From Corydoras sp. C115 (lineage: Eukaryota > Chordata > Actinopteri > Siluriformes > Callichthyidae): 64,000 nucleotides of DNA. Position 1 is the first letter of the stretch. Each line of letters begins with the position of its first letter. The translations under genes were made by a program, and so were the position numbers. The notes under the pieces were generated by a model, which had not been told where the DNA came from, ran no database searches, and worked only from the letters and a program-made list of their open reading frames with translations. This document shows, piece after piece, positions 12,664-25,600 of this stretch. Location: assembly GCA_019802505.1 (NCBI GenBank), contig JAFMOC010000007.1, forward strand, positions 8,791,001 through 8,855,000, given 5' to 3'.

Positions 12664-12820
12664 CTTAAATATGATTGGCCAATCTATTTGTCCAGCCATG
12701 TCATTATTGACAATAATGCACATATCTGACCGCTTCAGATCCATATCAATGTGTGATATACAATACATTATTTTAAATTATATACCAAGAATGAAAATAT
12801 AGATTAATATAAATATTAAC
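12664..12820 (+). repeat. Unnamed interspersed repeat, copy B
   Basis: Partner of 9228-9380 in the same orientation, with TGATTGGCC near 12672, 'tctgaccgctt' near 12727 and 'acattattttaaat' near 12766. Similarity fades on both sides, so the pair defines a repeat of roughly 150 bases or the conserved part of a longer one. Confidence 0.5.
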
Positions 12821-13165
12821 CGAACATAAAATATTAATATTAATGCTTTGTGTCATGCCAAACAGCACCTCTTTCCCATGATTTATTCCCAATAATGCAC
12901 AACCTCAATCACAACCACAAATCCCAATGACATTGTTTTAATCGCCCAGAAACAAGTACTCATCGGCTTAACAAGCTTGGTGCTGGATCACCAGCACTTG
13001 CACCACCTTATTCTCAAAGACTTTCTGACCTCTATTAGTTTATAACACTGACAGTCTTAGTTATATATTTCAGCTCCCACTCCAGACATTAAAAGACCAG
13101 CTGAGGCAGATTTTATATAAAAACTAATATTTTATATAAAATCAGAAAATCCAAACACACATTAG

Positions 13166-13168
<3 letters not shown>

Positions 13169-13211
<43 letters not shown>
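13169..13211. repeat. (GA)n microsatellite
   Basis: About 21 uninterrupted AG units followed by a short (CAA)n run. Confidence 0.96.
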
Positions 13212-13213
<2 letters not shown>

Positions 13214-13468
13214 ACAACAACAAACCAAACAGAAAGAAACTGACTTATCAGATATTAACTACAAAGCATTGGTCCATAGTGCATGATTTGTTTCATTACA
13301 ATGACTTAAAAAATAAGATATGAGAAAAATCTTTCCAGAAAGTAATGACAAGCCATGGCATTTAACATTTAATACAACCTTAAAGCCTTTTAATTTTTAT
13401 TATTTTTTTTTTTAATCAAAAGACATGGCAACAGACCCCACATGGCCTACAGTTAGACGAGAACACCA

Positions 13469-14350
13469 TACACTCAAAAATATTGAGACAATTCTAAATC
13501 AATAAATGTAGGCGTTTCATTTAGACCCATTGAGAGAGGTGTGTCGAATCAAGCACCTACTATGGACCAAATACTAAAATGGAGCTATCGTATTATTTAT
13601 GTTTTTTAACAGTACTAAATAATCTGGTTACTGGGTTAATATATTTTGATTAATAAAACCGTTTACAGGTTATGCAATACAAGTTAAATTTAGATAAATT
13701 CGTTTGTACTGTGTGTTAGATTATAGAATGTTTCTGCAGCCTCTGTAAATGTGGGTACTGGCTCTTTAAGAGAAGCATTGTTTTTGAGCCAGGGGCAAGC
13801 AAGAGGAAAAAGTGTGGGTTGGAGGACAAGTTGGGTAGCACACAGTTTTCTTACCATAGCCAGCGTGTTATTTGAAATGTGTAACTGTGGACACTTAGTA
13901 ATTAAGTTTGTTTTGTTCAAAAAATACTCACAAATGGAAAGTGGATGTTCATCAAACCAACGTCGTGGCATGAGTGAAGGCCGTTGCTTCTCCATAACTA
14001 AGGGCATGCCGGTACAAACCTAGCCATTCATTTTGGACAACTGTAAATTGTCCCAGTGCACAAAGCACGGTCCATGGTTGTGATAGTTTGATGTGAAAGA
14101 ATTATACTGACCCATGCAGAGGCCTGACCTAAACCCAGACTTCATTAAGCATTGGTGACTAACCTCACAAGTTCTCTTCAGGATGAGTAGACAGAATCCC
14201 CCCCCCACACACAGTCTATAATCTTGTAGAAAGCATTCCTAGAAGATTAAAAGTGGTTATACTTTAAAGAGGAAAGTCCAGTTAGAATGGAATGTCATGA
14301 AAGTGTAATGTGCAGTTTTGAACAGCTGATACTGTTGCCTATATTTTGTA
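13469..14350 (+). mobile_element. Decayed Tc1-like transposon, internally rearranged
   Basis: The left end (13469 onward) and the 'gacccattgagagaggtgtg' to 'caagcacctac' segment near 13527-13560 match the 5' region of a widespread fish Tc1-like family. The segment from about 14028 ('ttttggacaactg') through 'cagtgcacaaagc' near 14055, 'gaggcctgacctaaaccc' near 14118 and 'ggaatgtcatgaaag' near 14289 matches the transposase 3' half and the 3' end. The length is about 0.9 kb against roughly 1.6 kb for a full element. The central part (about 13580-13960) is not recognisable and may be an insertion. No intact transposase remains. Confidence 0.6.
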
Positions 14351-15425
14351 TGAGGAGAAATAAATAAGAACGTTAAAATATGTTTATGTTTTTGTGACAA
14401 AATGGTGGAAAGTTGTTTTTGCCAACACAATACCACAGCATTTTTGATCTTAGCCCCATCAAAGTCCATCAAGCACCTTAAAACTGCAAACCTGCACACA
14501 TACAAATTGAACTTTCTGTGAACCCTGGGCCAGCATTTTGTGAAAGACTAAACTCTTCATGACACATCCACACACAGATGCAAACAACCTAATCTTATTT
14601 CTGAACTGGCAAGGAACCTACAGCTTCTGATAAAGAAAAGTCTGGACATGGCTGTTTAAGATGGCCATTACAATTACCCTTCCTGGATACACCAAATCTG
14701 CCTTAGTTAAATCTGCACAGTAAAGCCCTCCAGCATATGCTGGACCATACAATGCTCCAAAGCCTCTTACACACCTGCAGTCTGTTTTTTGTAGACTCCG
14801 ATTTATTTACATGAAGTAAATGAATAAAATCAGAGTCCTTATTTATAAAACATTCTGTTCAACCTCAGCACAAAAATGTTGACTCTTTAAGGCTTTTTTA
14901 TTATTTATTTATTTGACATTACTTTATTTATTTTGAGATTTGAAACTTCAAGTCTAATCTCAGAGTCTTTGGAGTAAGACTTAAGTCTTTGGCCACATGT
15001 CCAGTTAAGTTTCTTATAGTTGTAAAGAGCTGGATATCATCTACAAATGCCATGCATCAGGTCTACGCAGGAATATTGCATTGCTATATTTAAGAAATTT
15101 AAGATCATGTACTATATTGTTATGATTTGTTAAGTCTTTTAGCACAGAAGTTCATGTATGTTAGAATTTCTAAAAACCAAAAAAAAAAAAAAAAACATGT
15201 CCAACTGACTATGAACAGCTAATTAAGTTTAAGACTTGAGTCGATGAACATTTGCTGTAACCATTAAGATTCCATTCACACAATCTCAGGTCTTTTAACT
15301 ACAGTTGCATTAAAAGTTTAGTTGAGCCACCTAAACTAAATTATGTACATCAGTAAGAGCAGAAATTCTCATCTTTCTCTTTCTGGTTGTCACACAAACA
15401 CACTCAGCAATGACTAGGCTGTGTG

Positions 15426-15428
<3 letters not shown>
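14351..15428. other. Unique AT-rich DNA
   Basis: No gene or known repeat recognised. It contains a poly(A) run at about 15178-15196. Confidence 0.4.

Positions 15429-15489
<61 letters not shown>
15429..15489. repeat. (GT)n microsatellite
   Basis: About 30 uninterrupted TG units. The reverse-strand frame through it encodes only Thr-His repeats at that end and is not a gene. Confidence 0.97.
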
Positions 15490-15491
<2 letters not shown>

Positions 15492-15668
15492 GTGAGCCCC
15501 AGTCATTAGTGCTCTGAGGTTAGTCTTTAATAACACGCAGGGAAGTAAACACATCATTAGCAATCTAATGAAGGCAGTGAGTTGAGGACTGGGAGGGAGT
15601 CTGCATAACAGGGCACATGGGTAAGAAGGCACCAGGGTACACTTAAAAGGTTACAGGCCAGTACAGAT

Positions 15669-15707
15669 GCCCCACCACCACCACCAACACCAACACCACC
15701 CACCAAA
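15669..15707. repeat. (CCA)n-like trinucleotide tract
   Basis: Imperfect repetition of CCA/ACC units within unique sequence. Confidence 0.8.
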
Positions 15708-16050
15708 GGCAGTACACAGAAAAAAGTTTAGAACCTGTTAAAACAGAACCTTTGACCCTTAATAGACATTGAACTACAAAATGTGTTTGCGCTAGTTCCA
15801 AAATCATGATTGAAGTTTAAAGGAATATATATACATTCTTCCGAAGAGTTAACTAAACATATTAAAACTGCCAACACAATTTTTCTTACAATTTTTTAAA
15901 TGCCAGTTACATTAGAATTTGCTATATTTTGGAATAATAGAATCTTTATTTCACCAAGTAGAAAATGCACAAGGAATTTTTCTTGGTGCTGGTGTTCCCA
16001 TGCAAGCATATATACTTAAAGTAAAATAAAAAGTAAAATAAGAGAATATA

Positions 16051-16356
16051 GGGTAGCACAGTGGCTTAGTGGATAGCACGTTCGCCTCTCAGCGCTAGGG
16101 ATACCGGTTCGAATCCCAATCTGGGTGGAGTTTCCATGTTCTCCCCGTGTCTGCGTGGGTTTCCTCCGGGTTCTCTGGTTTCCTCCCACAGTCCAAAAAC
16201 ATGGATCAAGTCAATTGAGTTCTCCAAATTGCCCCATATAGAGTGTGTATGTGTGCGAGGGTGTGCCCAGCGATAGACTGGTGCCCTGTCCTGGGTGTAT
16301 CTGCCCAGCACCCAAAACAATCTCCCCTGGATGGGCATGGGGAACCCCCCCCCCCA
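16051..16356 (+). repeat. tRNA-derived SINE, near full length
   Basis: It starts with a tRNA-like head: an A-box-like 'gtggcttagtgg' near 16061 and a perfect B box 'ggttcgaatccc' at 16106-16117. The full body follows. The 3' end stops in an 11-base poly(C) run (16345-16355), where other copies have 'accccacc' and then about 45 more bases. These promoter boxes are what RNA polymerase III uses in tRNA-derived SINEs. The two reverse-strand frames over it are artefacts. Confidence 0.9.
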
Positions 16357-19300
16357 TATAAATATAGAATAAACAACAATAAACCACAATAAATATAACA
16401 GTAATTTGACATTAATTAAGCAAGGTGCAAATATACATATGTGCAGGGGGAGAGTTAAAGTGGTGGAATGTGCGAACAGTCCTTATTAATGAAGCAGATG
16501 GCTTGTGATATTCAAAGGGCATTGAGGACATTCAACCAGCTGGTTACCTTGATAAATATATATTGATTGTCTAAATCATGATGAATGAAATGTCAGTATT
16601 TAAGATCTATTTTTTTATGTTTCAGTCTACTGGAACTGCAGACAAGACAATTTTAATGCAAGTAGCTTTCATTAAATTCTGCACAAAAATGATTTTTTCC
16701 ACACACACACACGTATATAGATTTTTTTATTAGCTTATAGGCTAAACACATAACACATACATATATACAGTATATTATTGATTTGTGTTCATCTGTTATC
16801 ATTACTTCTGTTTTTCCATTCTGTTAATTCCTTAAGTAATTGAGGATTATTTTGCATCTGTTTACAGTAAGTTTGCAGAAGTAAAAACGTTGCAATGACA
16901 ATGATTCTGCAGTTGGCAGTCTTAGCAGAGAAGCAGTTAACGTAAACATAAAGAGAATAGCTTAATAAAAAAATAATAATAATAAAAACTAACCTATATG
17001 TCTGAACTACATGAATCACAAGTTCAGTTCAGTAAGGTTTGTGTGGAGGGAAAGGTAACAATCTAATATTAATAATAACAATAATAAACTATGCACTTAA
17101 ACTTTGCAGTTTGCTGGTCTTCAAATTAAATTAAAATACCATTCCAAACAGCAAGAACAGAATGTAATGGTCAAGAAAAGAGCAAACACAAACACGTATA
17201 TAAATGATATGAGATGGAGGCATTATTAAACAAGAAGATGTCAAAAAAGGAACTGGTATCATGAGTTTTGTATTTGTGTATGTGTTCACAGTGTTGCACC
17301 CTACAGTAGGGCAAAAATTGTTCACTTTCCTTGGCCTACTAAAAGAAGACCAGCTAACTGGTGTTGGTCCATCGCGACTATTTGAATAGAACAGCTTTGG
17401 CAAATGGGTGAAGGTCAGATGGGCCAACTGAATGTCCGTAGGGGCCTTAGAGAAAATAAATGGAGTCCTTTCCATTCCAGCTGCTCATTTTGTCCAGAGA
17501 AAGAAATTCATAAAAAAGCAAGAAGAGAAAAGCATGCACACTCTCCTCAATCTTTCACTTTGAAAGCAGCTCAATCAGTACAAGAGTTGAGGTGCTGGTA
17601 CAGAGCTGGCTAGGGTCATACGCAAACTGAAAGCATTTTAGTTTCCATTGTACACAAGGAAATAGGCAGCAAGTAGCAGTATGACAAGCACAGTCCATGT
17701 GTGGAGTTGAGTGACCAGCAAAGCATACACCAAACATAAGTAAAAATGAAGAAAGTGTTAAAACTACAGAAATTCTACACACCAGTAAAGCTACAGAACC
17801 TACAGAAAAAAACTATACTTAAAAAGACTATGAATATGACCAAATCAAGAGATGCAAGACGAAAGCACTTTTAAAACCAAGGATGCACATCAGTGGTGCA
17901 GAGGTGCGCATGCATGGTCAAAATGATTGGCATGCACTGTGTATTACAACGGCAAGCGTGTTTGCTCACCATTATGTTTGCCATTTGGGCTGTGGTAACA
18001 TGCATAGTCAGGCTTCAGAGAGCTTACTTTATAACTAACAATATTTTTTCACTGCTTCAATCATTTTTATCGATTCATCCGCAGGTCCATAAAACAAAAT
18101 ACATTAACTAATCACTAAAAAGAAATGCCAGACTGAAACTAAAAGTAAAAGAGGAGTTATCCCGGACTCATGGCTACACTGAGCACCGAGCAACATCTTC
18201 AGGCGCTCCTTTCCTCTGTTGATAACTTCACTTTCAACAAGATTTACCAAATGTTATTAATCCAGTACAGATACAAAAAGAAAAAAATGACTACAAATGA
18301 ATGATTTTTCCCAATATTTAACTTCAGTATTTAAAATGAATGACTAATAATGTGCATATAACACACAACATCTAGAGACATTACAATATGTGCACAAAAT
18401 TATTGAATTAAATAAAGTACAGTAAAATGATAGAGTTATTTATTAATATGAGGGAGCAGGATGACACTGACATTTAAATGTAAGCACTTGTTAGAGATTA
18501 GTAATGTCCATCAAGAATTCACTGTGGGGGCCCTGTGCTAACTGTAAGCTTAACTTTATCTTCTTTGAAGCACAAGTACGCGTTACATGTTTCTCTCCAG
18601 TGGGTGAGCACTGCCACTGAGTCTCACATAATGTCCTCTGAAGATTCCTTTAATTTCTTTTGCAATCCTATCTTTTAACCTCAAATAAAAATGGGCATAC
18701 ACTGCCAGAGCTTATGTACTAATGTAGCTGAATGAATTAAATGCTTTTACATCACTGACCTGCCTTTTATATTAAATAATAAATCAAAGGAAAATGACTA
18801 AGATCTGTCTTATACGGCTGTTTAAGGGGTCAGTCTGTGTTTTTTTTAATATATTTGCATAATGTTTCTTAAGGCAAGGTCATCCACCTTCTAAAGACAA
18901 GTACTGTATACATTCAGCTGAAGGTCACTTAACTGTTAATAGAATTAAATATATAATAGTTTCTGTAGTCAATGTACATGTAGCATTATATAGATGAATG
19001 CATAAACAAACCTCTGAATACAGAATACACAATTCATTTAATTTAAGTGATAAGTGTTGCTGACAAAGTACACAAAGGAAAATTGCAGAATTAAATAACC
19101 CAGTCAAGGCTGTGCACATTAAATACCTATTGGGAGCATAGTCTCGTAGGTTAATATTGAATTATTTAAATTCATTTTATACCAGTTATGTGAATACCAT
19201 GATGTACTGGCTTATCTTTATCATCATTTCCCCCTGGCAGGTCAAAATGACACCAAATCATTTAAATATGCATAAAGGTTTGAGCAGATCTGGCCAAATA

Positions 19301-19959
19301 ACATCTATTAATAATCTTTGGTAGTAATAAAAACAACAAAAATGTTTATGCAAGTATTGAATTAAGACGCTATTTATACTAAAGCATGTGTAAAAATGTA
19401 GACACTGCACTGCCAAGGCATCTGAAGTTATAAAATGCTTGCAAATATTTTTTATTGCCATAAAAGAGAGCTACACATGCAATATAACTAAAAATAGTAC
19501 AAATGCTTTAACCTGGAAACATGTAAGAGAGCATGGATTACTGCTGTAGTTTTACTGTGTAAGGCTTCAGGTAACATAATGCTTATAAATTGCCAAAAGC
19601 ATTTACAGCACAATCTTCATTACATGAGTCCCTGGAAACAAATAAATTTTGTAGACATACTTTGAATAAAGTCCTGGGTTTATTTTGTAAAATTCTAAAT
19701 TATTTTACAGTTGGCAGAAGGTTTGAGGTTGAGTGATTGCATGTACTACCAGGTTCTACAATCTTATCAATGCTGTGATGGAATTCTATATGCCAAAGTT
19801 AAAATTCAAGATAAAGGGTGAAATATTTTAGCAATTGCACTTATGAGCCTAAGAAGTGGCAATGTGGTATTAACCTAAACTGAGTTATTCATGCACATAC
19901 ACGTATTTTTGCACATACATTTCTATATATTTGAACAACTGTGAAACACTGGCGAAAAT
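16357..19959. other. Unique AT-rich DNA, no gene recognised
   Basis: No frame looks like a protein. A few short low-complexity patches occur: AT and AAT runs near 16740-16770 and 16970-16990, and AATA runs near 17070-17085. The block at about 18490-18700 is less AT-rich and repeat-free. Confidence 0.35.
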
Positions 19960-20330
19960 TCATCAAGAGATTATAATTCCCCTGCAGCTGTGCAATCATC
20001 ATTGAAAGGTGTTGGGCCTAATTTGAGTGGATTAGGAGATTAGCAGACTATTGTAGCAGCTTTTTGTGGCCTTACTGACAAGTCTTATCTGATTTGACCT
20101 CAATGATGAAATGTTTTGTCTAGACTAAGCGCTGACTATTGTTCTGCCCTCCACTGGGTCATTTGAGGAAATGCCAGCTAGAGTGAGGCTTTACATTTGC
20201 ACAGCATATTTTTGATTTACCCAGTATTTTATTATTGCATTAATTTGTCTATGCTAATGCACTGGGATTTAACCCCCTGTCAGAGCCAGAGAATTATTCT
20301 GTCAGGAGAATAGAGGGGGGAAATTTTCTT
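19960..20330. other. Candidate conserved non-coding element
   Basis: Repeat-free sequence of balanced composition with several homeodomain-like cores, for example 'cctaatttgagtggattagg' at 20017-20036 followed by 'gattag' at 20038-20043. It has no open frame of note. It is listed as a candidate regulatory block from its appearance only. Confidence 0.22.
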
Positions 20331-21617
20331 TCTTTCTTTCTTGATTAATGGACACACATACACAGTCCTGCTCATGCTGAGGTGTAGGCAGGATTAATAG
20401 TGGAATAACTGCAGCTGCACAATTCTACAATATTTGGTTATAATACAGGTGTAAAGGTTGGTTTTATTTTCAAGGAAAAAGAAAAAAAACCCTAAGTGTT
20501 AAATAAGTAAACCTGTTTTTCTCCACTAGCTCCTAATGATGCCATAGTCAGCCATGTTCTGAAGCACAAAAAAGCCAAATTGTTAAAGTTCTAAATTGTT
20601 TTATGGAAAAAATGTCTTTCTTACTGTTTCACAGTGCTAGACATTATCAGGTGGTTTTTTTTTATATCTTATTTATACCTTATTTATATAGCATTCACTT
20701 CCCTCTTCTAAGTCTGTTAGCTGCCCTGTTGCATTATGTGTGCAGAAATATGAAAAGATGCCCCTACTGGCATTCGGACTCGAATTCAAAGCTGTTGTAC
20801 AATAAGTAGAGTGGGAGCAAATTGCCTTAGATTCATCTCAAAATAGAAATGCCACCTATATCATGCAAACACAAAACATCTCCAACAATTTAGGTCTTAA
20901 AAGGTAAATGTTTAAAAGAAAATATATTTTAAAGATATTTTTAAAGCTAATGGCATGAACACAGAACTTTATAAATCACCCAAACGCCAAATTCTTAGGT
21001 GTCACAGGTCACATTTTACAGACACTAGCAAAAGATGCATTCTGAGCAGCAGAGAAAGGAAGAGCAATGAATTGCAATAGCTAGCAACCTTACGGAACAG
21101 CCACGAACACAGTATCACATACACACACGCGTACTCACACAAACACACAGTGGAATGTGATCCCTTCACAACTTTTACAGTGTTTCTGTTATCATCAGCA
21201 CTTTATCTAAATGTAACCTACTTAGATTGATCTCTGTTGCTCACTACGCCAATGGAAAGTTCTTAGAACTTTCCTAAATCTTGTATCTAAAAAAATAAGA
21301 TTCTAACATGACATTTCATCCAATGCAAATAAACATTTCCAATAAATTAAGTTGGGTCTTTATTTTAGTATGGACAAACACATTCAAGTTAAATCCAGAT
21401 TACAATCTTGAAAAAAGGATTTACATCCAGGTGAACATCATAGATTTGCATCTGAAATACATTGAGCACACATGTCACCTACAGTTAAGTACAATGAACA
21501 TGTGCATACTGGTTATACTCAAGGTTAAGGTCTACTCCACTACACATTTGCTTATTTACAAAAAATACAAAAAATGGGGATTGTATCAGAAAACCAAACA
21601 CGGGTAAATTAATTATT
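20331..21617. other. Unique DNA, no gene recognised
   Basis: It begins beside a short (TTTC)n run (about 20327-20342). No protein-like frame and no recognised mobile element. Confidence 0.4.
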
Positions 21618-21690
21618 TCATTACAATTACATTTACATTTAGTCATTTAGCAGACTTACAAATAGGAGAACAAGTTGTTAGTTTAAGAGG
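21618..21690 (-). repeat. L2-type LINE/SINE 3'-tail fragment
   Basis: 'acatttagtcatttagcaga' at about 21630-21650 is the reverse complement of the common tail '...tctgctaaatgactaaatgt'. The same tail ends the LINE at 46262 and the relic at 26326-26404. Part of the usual 'ttttatccaaagcg' block is deleted. Confidence 0.55.
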
Positions 21691-21842
21691 GACCAGCTCC
21701 ACTGTATTATTATTAATACTGATCATTATCCGAAATCTGTCTTTTATCCATGATATTCCCTACTTAATTTTATTTATTTATTAAAAATTTTTATTTATTC
21801 ATTTTTACAGCAAGTGCTTCTGGAAGAGATCTGTTTTGATTT

Positions 21843-21895
21843 GACAACCCTAGTCCCAATATAGGATTAAAGGGAAGATAATGAGATGAATACTC
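21843..21895 (+). repeat. SINE 3'-end fragment
   Basis: 'aaccctagtcccaatatagg' followed by 'gggaagataatgagatgaat' matches the final about 50 bases of the main SINE. The copy is otherwise missing, as expected of a strongly 5'-truncated insertion. Confidence 0.6.
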
Positions 21896-22378
21896 AGTAA
21901 GGTAAATGTAAGAAATAAATCAACATGCAGTCCTGCAAAGCAAATGCCAAAACTATGCCAAGCTCTCCGATTACGAAAGACCATTAAAACACATTCTACA
22001 TTTTTTGTATTATAGATTTAGCTTTTATTTGTCCACTTTGTGAATTATGGGCTTGGCATAGTTTTTCCCACTAAGTATGTATAGTAATAGCAAACTGGAT
22101 AATACTATACTAAAGATGATAAGTGTGACATTCAAATTTACTTGACTAAAGCTCAATAATAAAAAAAGGATTTCCTCTAGTACCCTTCTCTAGAGTGGCT
22201 CATTTGTCCAGGTGTTGCATGTAGGAAGAGTGAGCACCTGGTGCCTGTTGTGGGGTTTAGAAAGGCTGTCTGGGATAATAGAGGGCAGGACAGCCCTCTG
22301 TCTGGGCAAATATTAACCTCCCACTGAGTGACTTCTGTCTCAAGATACCTAACAGCAGACCTGTAAGTGTGAGTGTGT

Positions 22379-22379
<1 letters not shown>

Positions 22380-22440
<61 letters not shown>
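22380..22440. repeat. (GT)n microsatellite
   Basis: About 30 GT units. The His-Thr frames on the reverse strand are artefacts. Confidence 0.97.
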
Positions 22441-22441
<1 letters not shown>

Positions 22442-22760
22442 ATGTATATATTACATTGTGGGGACCAAAAATCTGACATAAACTCACTCATAACAAAGCC
22501 AGTTACCCACAATATAGACTTAGAAATTTTACAGTAAAGATAGGATGTGTAGTAAGATTAAGGTTAGGATCAAGTCTAGGTGATGATAAGGGTTAAGTTT
22601 TAGCTACGCTAAATAATAAATAATATTAATTATAATAATATTAAATAAATAAACAAAAACTAATGTGTGTGTTATCTATTACACTGAAAGGTTTGGTGCC
22701 TGTTCAAACATATATTCTGGAGACCTCTCTTGTGGTCCTCACAAGCTTTTCTCCACAATG
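22441..22760. repeat. Common fish repeat with 'tgtggggacc' ends flanking a telomere-like core
   Basis: It starts with 'attacattgtggggacc' near 22451, has degenerate GGTTAGG-like units around 22560-22595, and closes with an inverted-type block 'cttgtggtcctcacaag' near 22729-22745. This arrangement beside a GT microsatellite is a familiar fish interspersed repeat. No coding capacity. Confidence 0.5.
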
Positions 22761-24031
22761 TTAACTGTATATTTTATGGTAAAGGCATGCCATAAGGATC
22801 AGGTTTCATGAAATTATTGGATGAATGAAAGACTATGTAAATGTATGAAACAAAGGTATATATGTATATAGGTGTGTGTGTGTGTGTGTCAAATCCAATT
22901 CTATCTTGAGAATATTACTTTACCTACTTTTTACTTTCAATTTAATAAACATACAATAGAAAGGTCACCACCAAACCCACATAAACATAGGGACCTTTCA
23001 AAGCACAAACAAATACATTTAAGGTTTGTTGCTGCCTAATTGACTGTGTCTTGAAAACAAAGAGGCCAGCTGGTGTAGGCTACTACAGTGGGCAGGTGCC
23101 TAACACACCCTAATGCCCATCCATGGGGAATAGGAGGGAGGCCCTTAAACAAATCACACAGCTTGAAGACAGTACAGAAATCTAGCATAACCTGAAATTT
23201 CTACTTATATATTTCCTGCCGCAATAGGATCACTTGAATGCAGATGTATCTGGAAATCCATGAACCATTTTTTTAAAATTTCAAAATGTATAATGTGTCG
23301 AGTTTGTAACATGACTGATATTTGAACATAGGTTGATATTTGAAAAGAAAAATGGTCCCATTGCTGTTTTGTTTGTAACAGTTCCTATCGGTAAAAAGCC
23401 ACCAATGCCACCAAATGTCTTAAAGTTATGAAACCAATAAAACCCAGGTCTCCTATATTGTTTGAATGGGTTAAAGTAAACAAATTTCAAATTTGTTGAC
23501 TTTTAAATCAATAAAAACACTCAAGATTTTATTTCTAAAATAAAGGTTTAAGACAATCCTAGATCCTTGTTTTTGCTGTATTTAACATTTCTTTACTTTT
23601 ATTGACTGCATTTATTGACTTACATGCTGTTTGTAATGTGGACTATATATAGACTATATATATATATAGTATATAGTTATATATAACATACAAGTTATAC
23701 CAACCTGAAACAGGTCATCATGGGTGAAGGCAAACAAATGCTTTGCATGTATTAAGTGGACATTCCTTCTGTTTTTTTGGGCACTTTAATGCTATCTTGC
23801 TCGAGGGCAGTTTTGAGGCAACAGGCACATGACTGAGGGAAAACTGGGAGAAAGGGGGAGGACAGGATAAAGGGGAAAAGACTCACTGGCCTACACTCCT
23901 GCAATATGAGCTCCACACAGCCAATCATGTATGCATTGAAAAAGTCTACCCTCTGCAATTATTCAGCAAGTCAGCCTCAATGATACAGAGTGAAAGACGG
24001 GGAGAGGGGGCATGCGTATACACATTCATGT

Positions 24032-24062
<31 letters not shown>

Positions 24063-24462
24063 AACACGCACTCCTAAAAATGGTAGCACTCTAAAAATCC
24101 ACAGTCATGACTAATTCAAAAAGCTTTCCAGCACTTGCTATCTGAGATCTGTTTTTGAAAACAGAGCTGGTGAGAGGAAAACTGGACTATGTGTGTGAAA
24201 GGAAAAGAGATCCAGAGCTGTGTTAGGTTGGAGTGGGTGTATCTGTGTAGGTGCCAAGCTCTCTATTCTGTACTACATCCTGCTAAAATGTTATACGGTC
24301 TATGAAAACTTGCATGTAAAACAACATGGACCAACTGCATATGTTGAAGTAAAACAGGCTGGGAAAATTTACAAGCCCATGACATTCACACAAACACATG
24401 TACAAATTAAGCAATTAAGTATAATTGAAAACACAAACACAAGCAATTAAAAATAAATAAAT
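22761..24462. other. Unique DNA with small simple repeats
   Basis: Short (GT)n at about 22873-22889, an AT palindrome patch near 23640-23690 and a (CA)n run near 24033-24059. The 23720-23990 part is repeat-free and less AT-rich, and has an octamer-like 'atgctttgcatgtatta' at about 23739-23755. No gene recognised. Confidence 0.35.
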
Positions 24463-25600
24463 GCAAGTTCTCCCACTTTTTGCTTTTCACCACACAAACA
24501 CGGCAGCAGGGATTTTGGCTCATTCCTCCACACAGATCTTCTCCAGATTTTTCTGGTGCTGTTGCTGAGAGAGCTGTTTGAGCTCCCTCCAAAGATTTTC
24601 TACAGGGTTTAGGTCTGGAGACTGGCTAGGCCACTCCAGAATCTTCTCACAGAGCCACTCCTTTGTTATCCTGGCTGTGTGCTTTGGGTCATTGTCATGT
24701 TGGAACACCCAGCCACGACCCATCTTCAATGCTCTAACTGAAGGAAGGAGGTTGTTCCCCAAAATCTCGCTATACATATCCTTAATATAATGCAGTCATC
24801 CTGTCCATGTGCAGAAAAACCCACAAAAACCCCACAAACCCACAAAGCATGATGCTTCCACCCCCATGCTTTACAGATGGGATGGTGTTTTTGGGGTTGT
24901 ACTCCACATTCTTCGTCCTCCAAACATGAGTAGAGTTAAGACCAAGAAGTTCTATTTTGCTCTCATCTGACAAACAGAACTTGATGGATGGAGTTTAAAC
25001 TACGACGTCTTGGTGTATTACCCACAGTAACCTTAGAAACAGGGGTGCCAGCTCTCTTCAGGTCATTGAACAACTCCTCCCGTGTAGTTCTGGGCTGATT
25101 CCTCACCTTTCTTAAGATCATTGATCACAGATCTTCGTGGAGCCCCAGTCCGAGGGAGATTGACAGTCATGTTGAGCTTCTTCCGTTTTCTTATAATTGC
25201 TTCAACGGTTCATGTTTTTTCACCAAGCTGCTTGGCAATTGCCCCGTAGCCGTTTCCAGCCTTGCGGAGTTTAACAATTTTGTCTCTGGTGTCTTTGGAC
25301 AGCTCTATGGTCTTAGCCATGTTAGTAGTTGGAGTCTTACTGATTGTGTGGGGTGGACAGGTGTCTTTATGCAGCTAATGACCTCAAACAGGTGCTTCTA
25401 ATTTAGAATAATAAGAGGACTAACAGGTCTTTGAGGGCCAGAATTTTTGCTGTTTGGCAGGTGTGCAAATACTTATTTGCAGCAGCAACACACAAATATA
25501 TTATTTTAAAAAATCATAAATTGTGATTTCTGGATTTTTGGAAAATTGGAAAATTTCAGACCCCTCCATGATTTCTAAGTGGAAGACCTTGAAAAGTTGC
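24463..25600 (-). mobile_element. Dead Tc1-like DNA transposon
   Basis: A Tc1/mariner element on the reverse strand. The terminal regions carry inverted similarity: 'gcaagttctcccactt' at 24463-24478 against the reverse complement of about 25578-25600. Between them lies a broken transposase (24520-25320). The element belongs to a very common fish Tc1 lineage by its coding and terminal sequence. The overall length is about 1.1 kb, shorter than a complete element, owing to an internal deletion and a shortened inner left terminus. Confidence 0.88.
24520..25320 (-). pseudogene. Tc1-like transposase pseudogene
   Basis: A start codon at 25318-25320 opens a helix-turn-helix DNA-binding start of about 30 residues (TIELSKDTRDKIVKL...). 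It is cut by an in-frame stop TGA near 25210. The catalytic domain survives in pieces in different frames: an SDES motif near 24960 (first Asp), FQHDNDPKHTA near 24690 (second Asp) and SPDLNPVENLWREL near 24600 (Glu). About 70 codons between the DNA-binding part and the first Asp are missing. The longest intact piece is 85 codons (24520-24777). It cannot make a working cut-and-paste transposase. Confidence 0.88.

Noticed and set aside
13690..14023. Two opposed frames of about 90-105 codons
   Set aside because: They lie over a decayed Tc1 element and mirror each other. Neither resembles a known protein.
16051..16130. tRNA-like sequence with A and B boxes
   Set aside because: It is the head of a SINE and does not fold or continue as a tRNA gene.
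22540..22600. Degenerate TTAGGG-like units
   Set aside because: Part of a common interspersed fish repeat, too degenerate and short to be an internal telomere tract.
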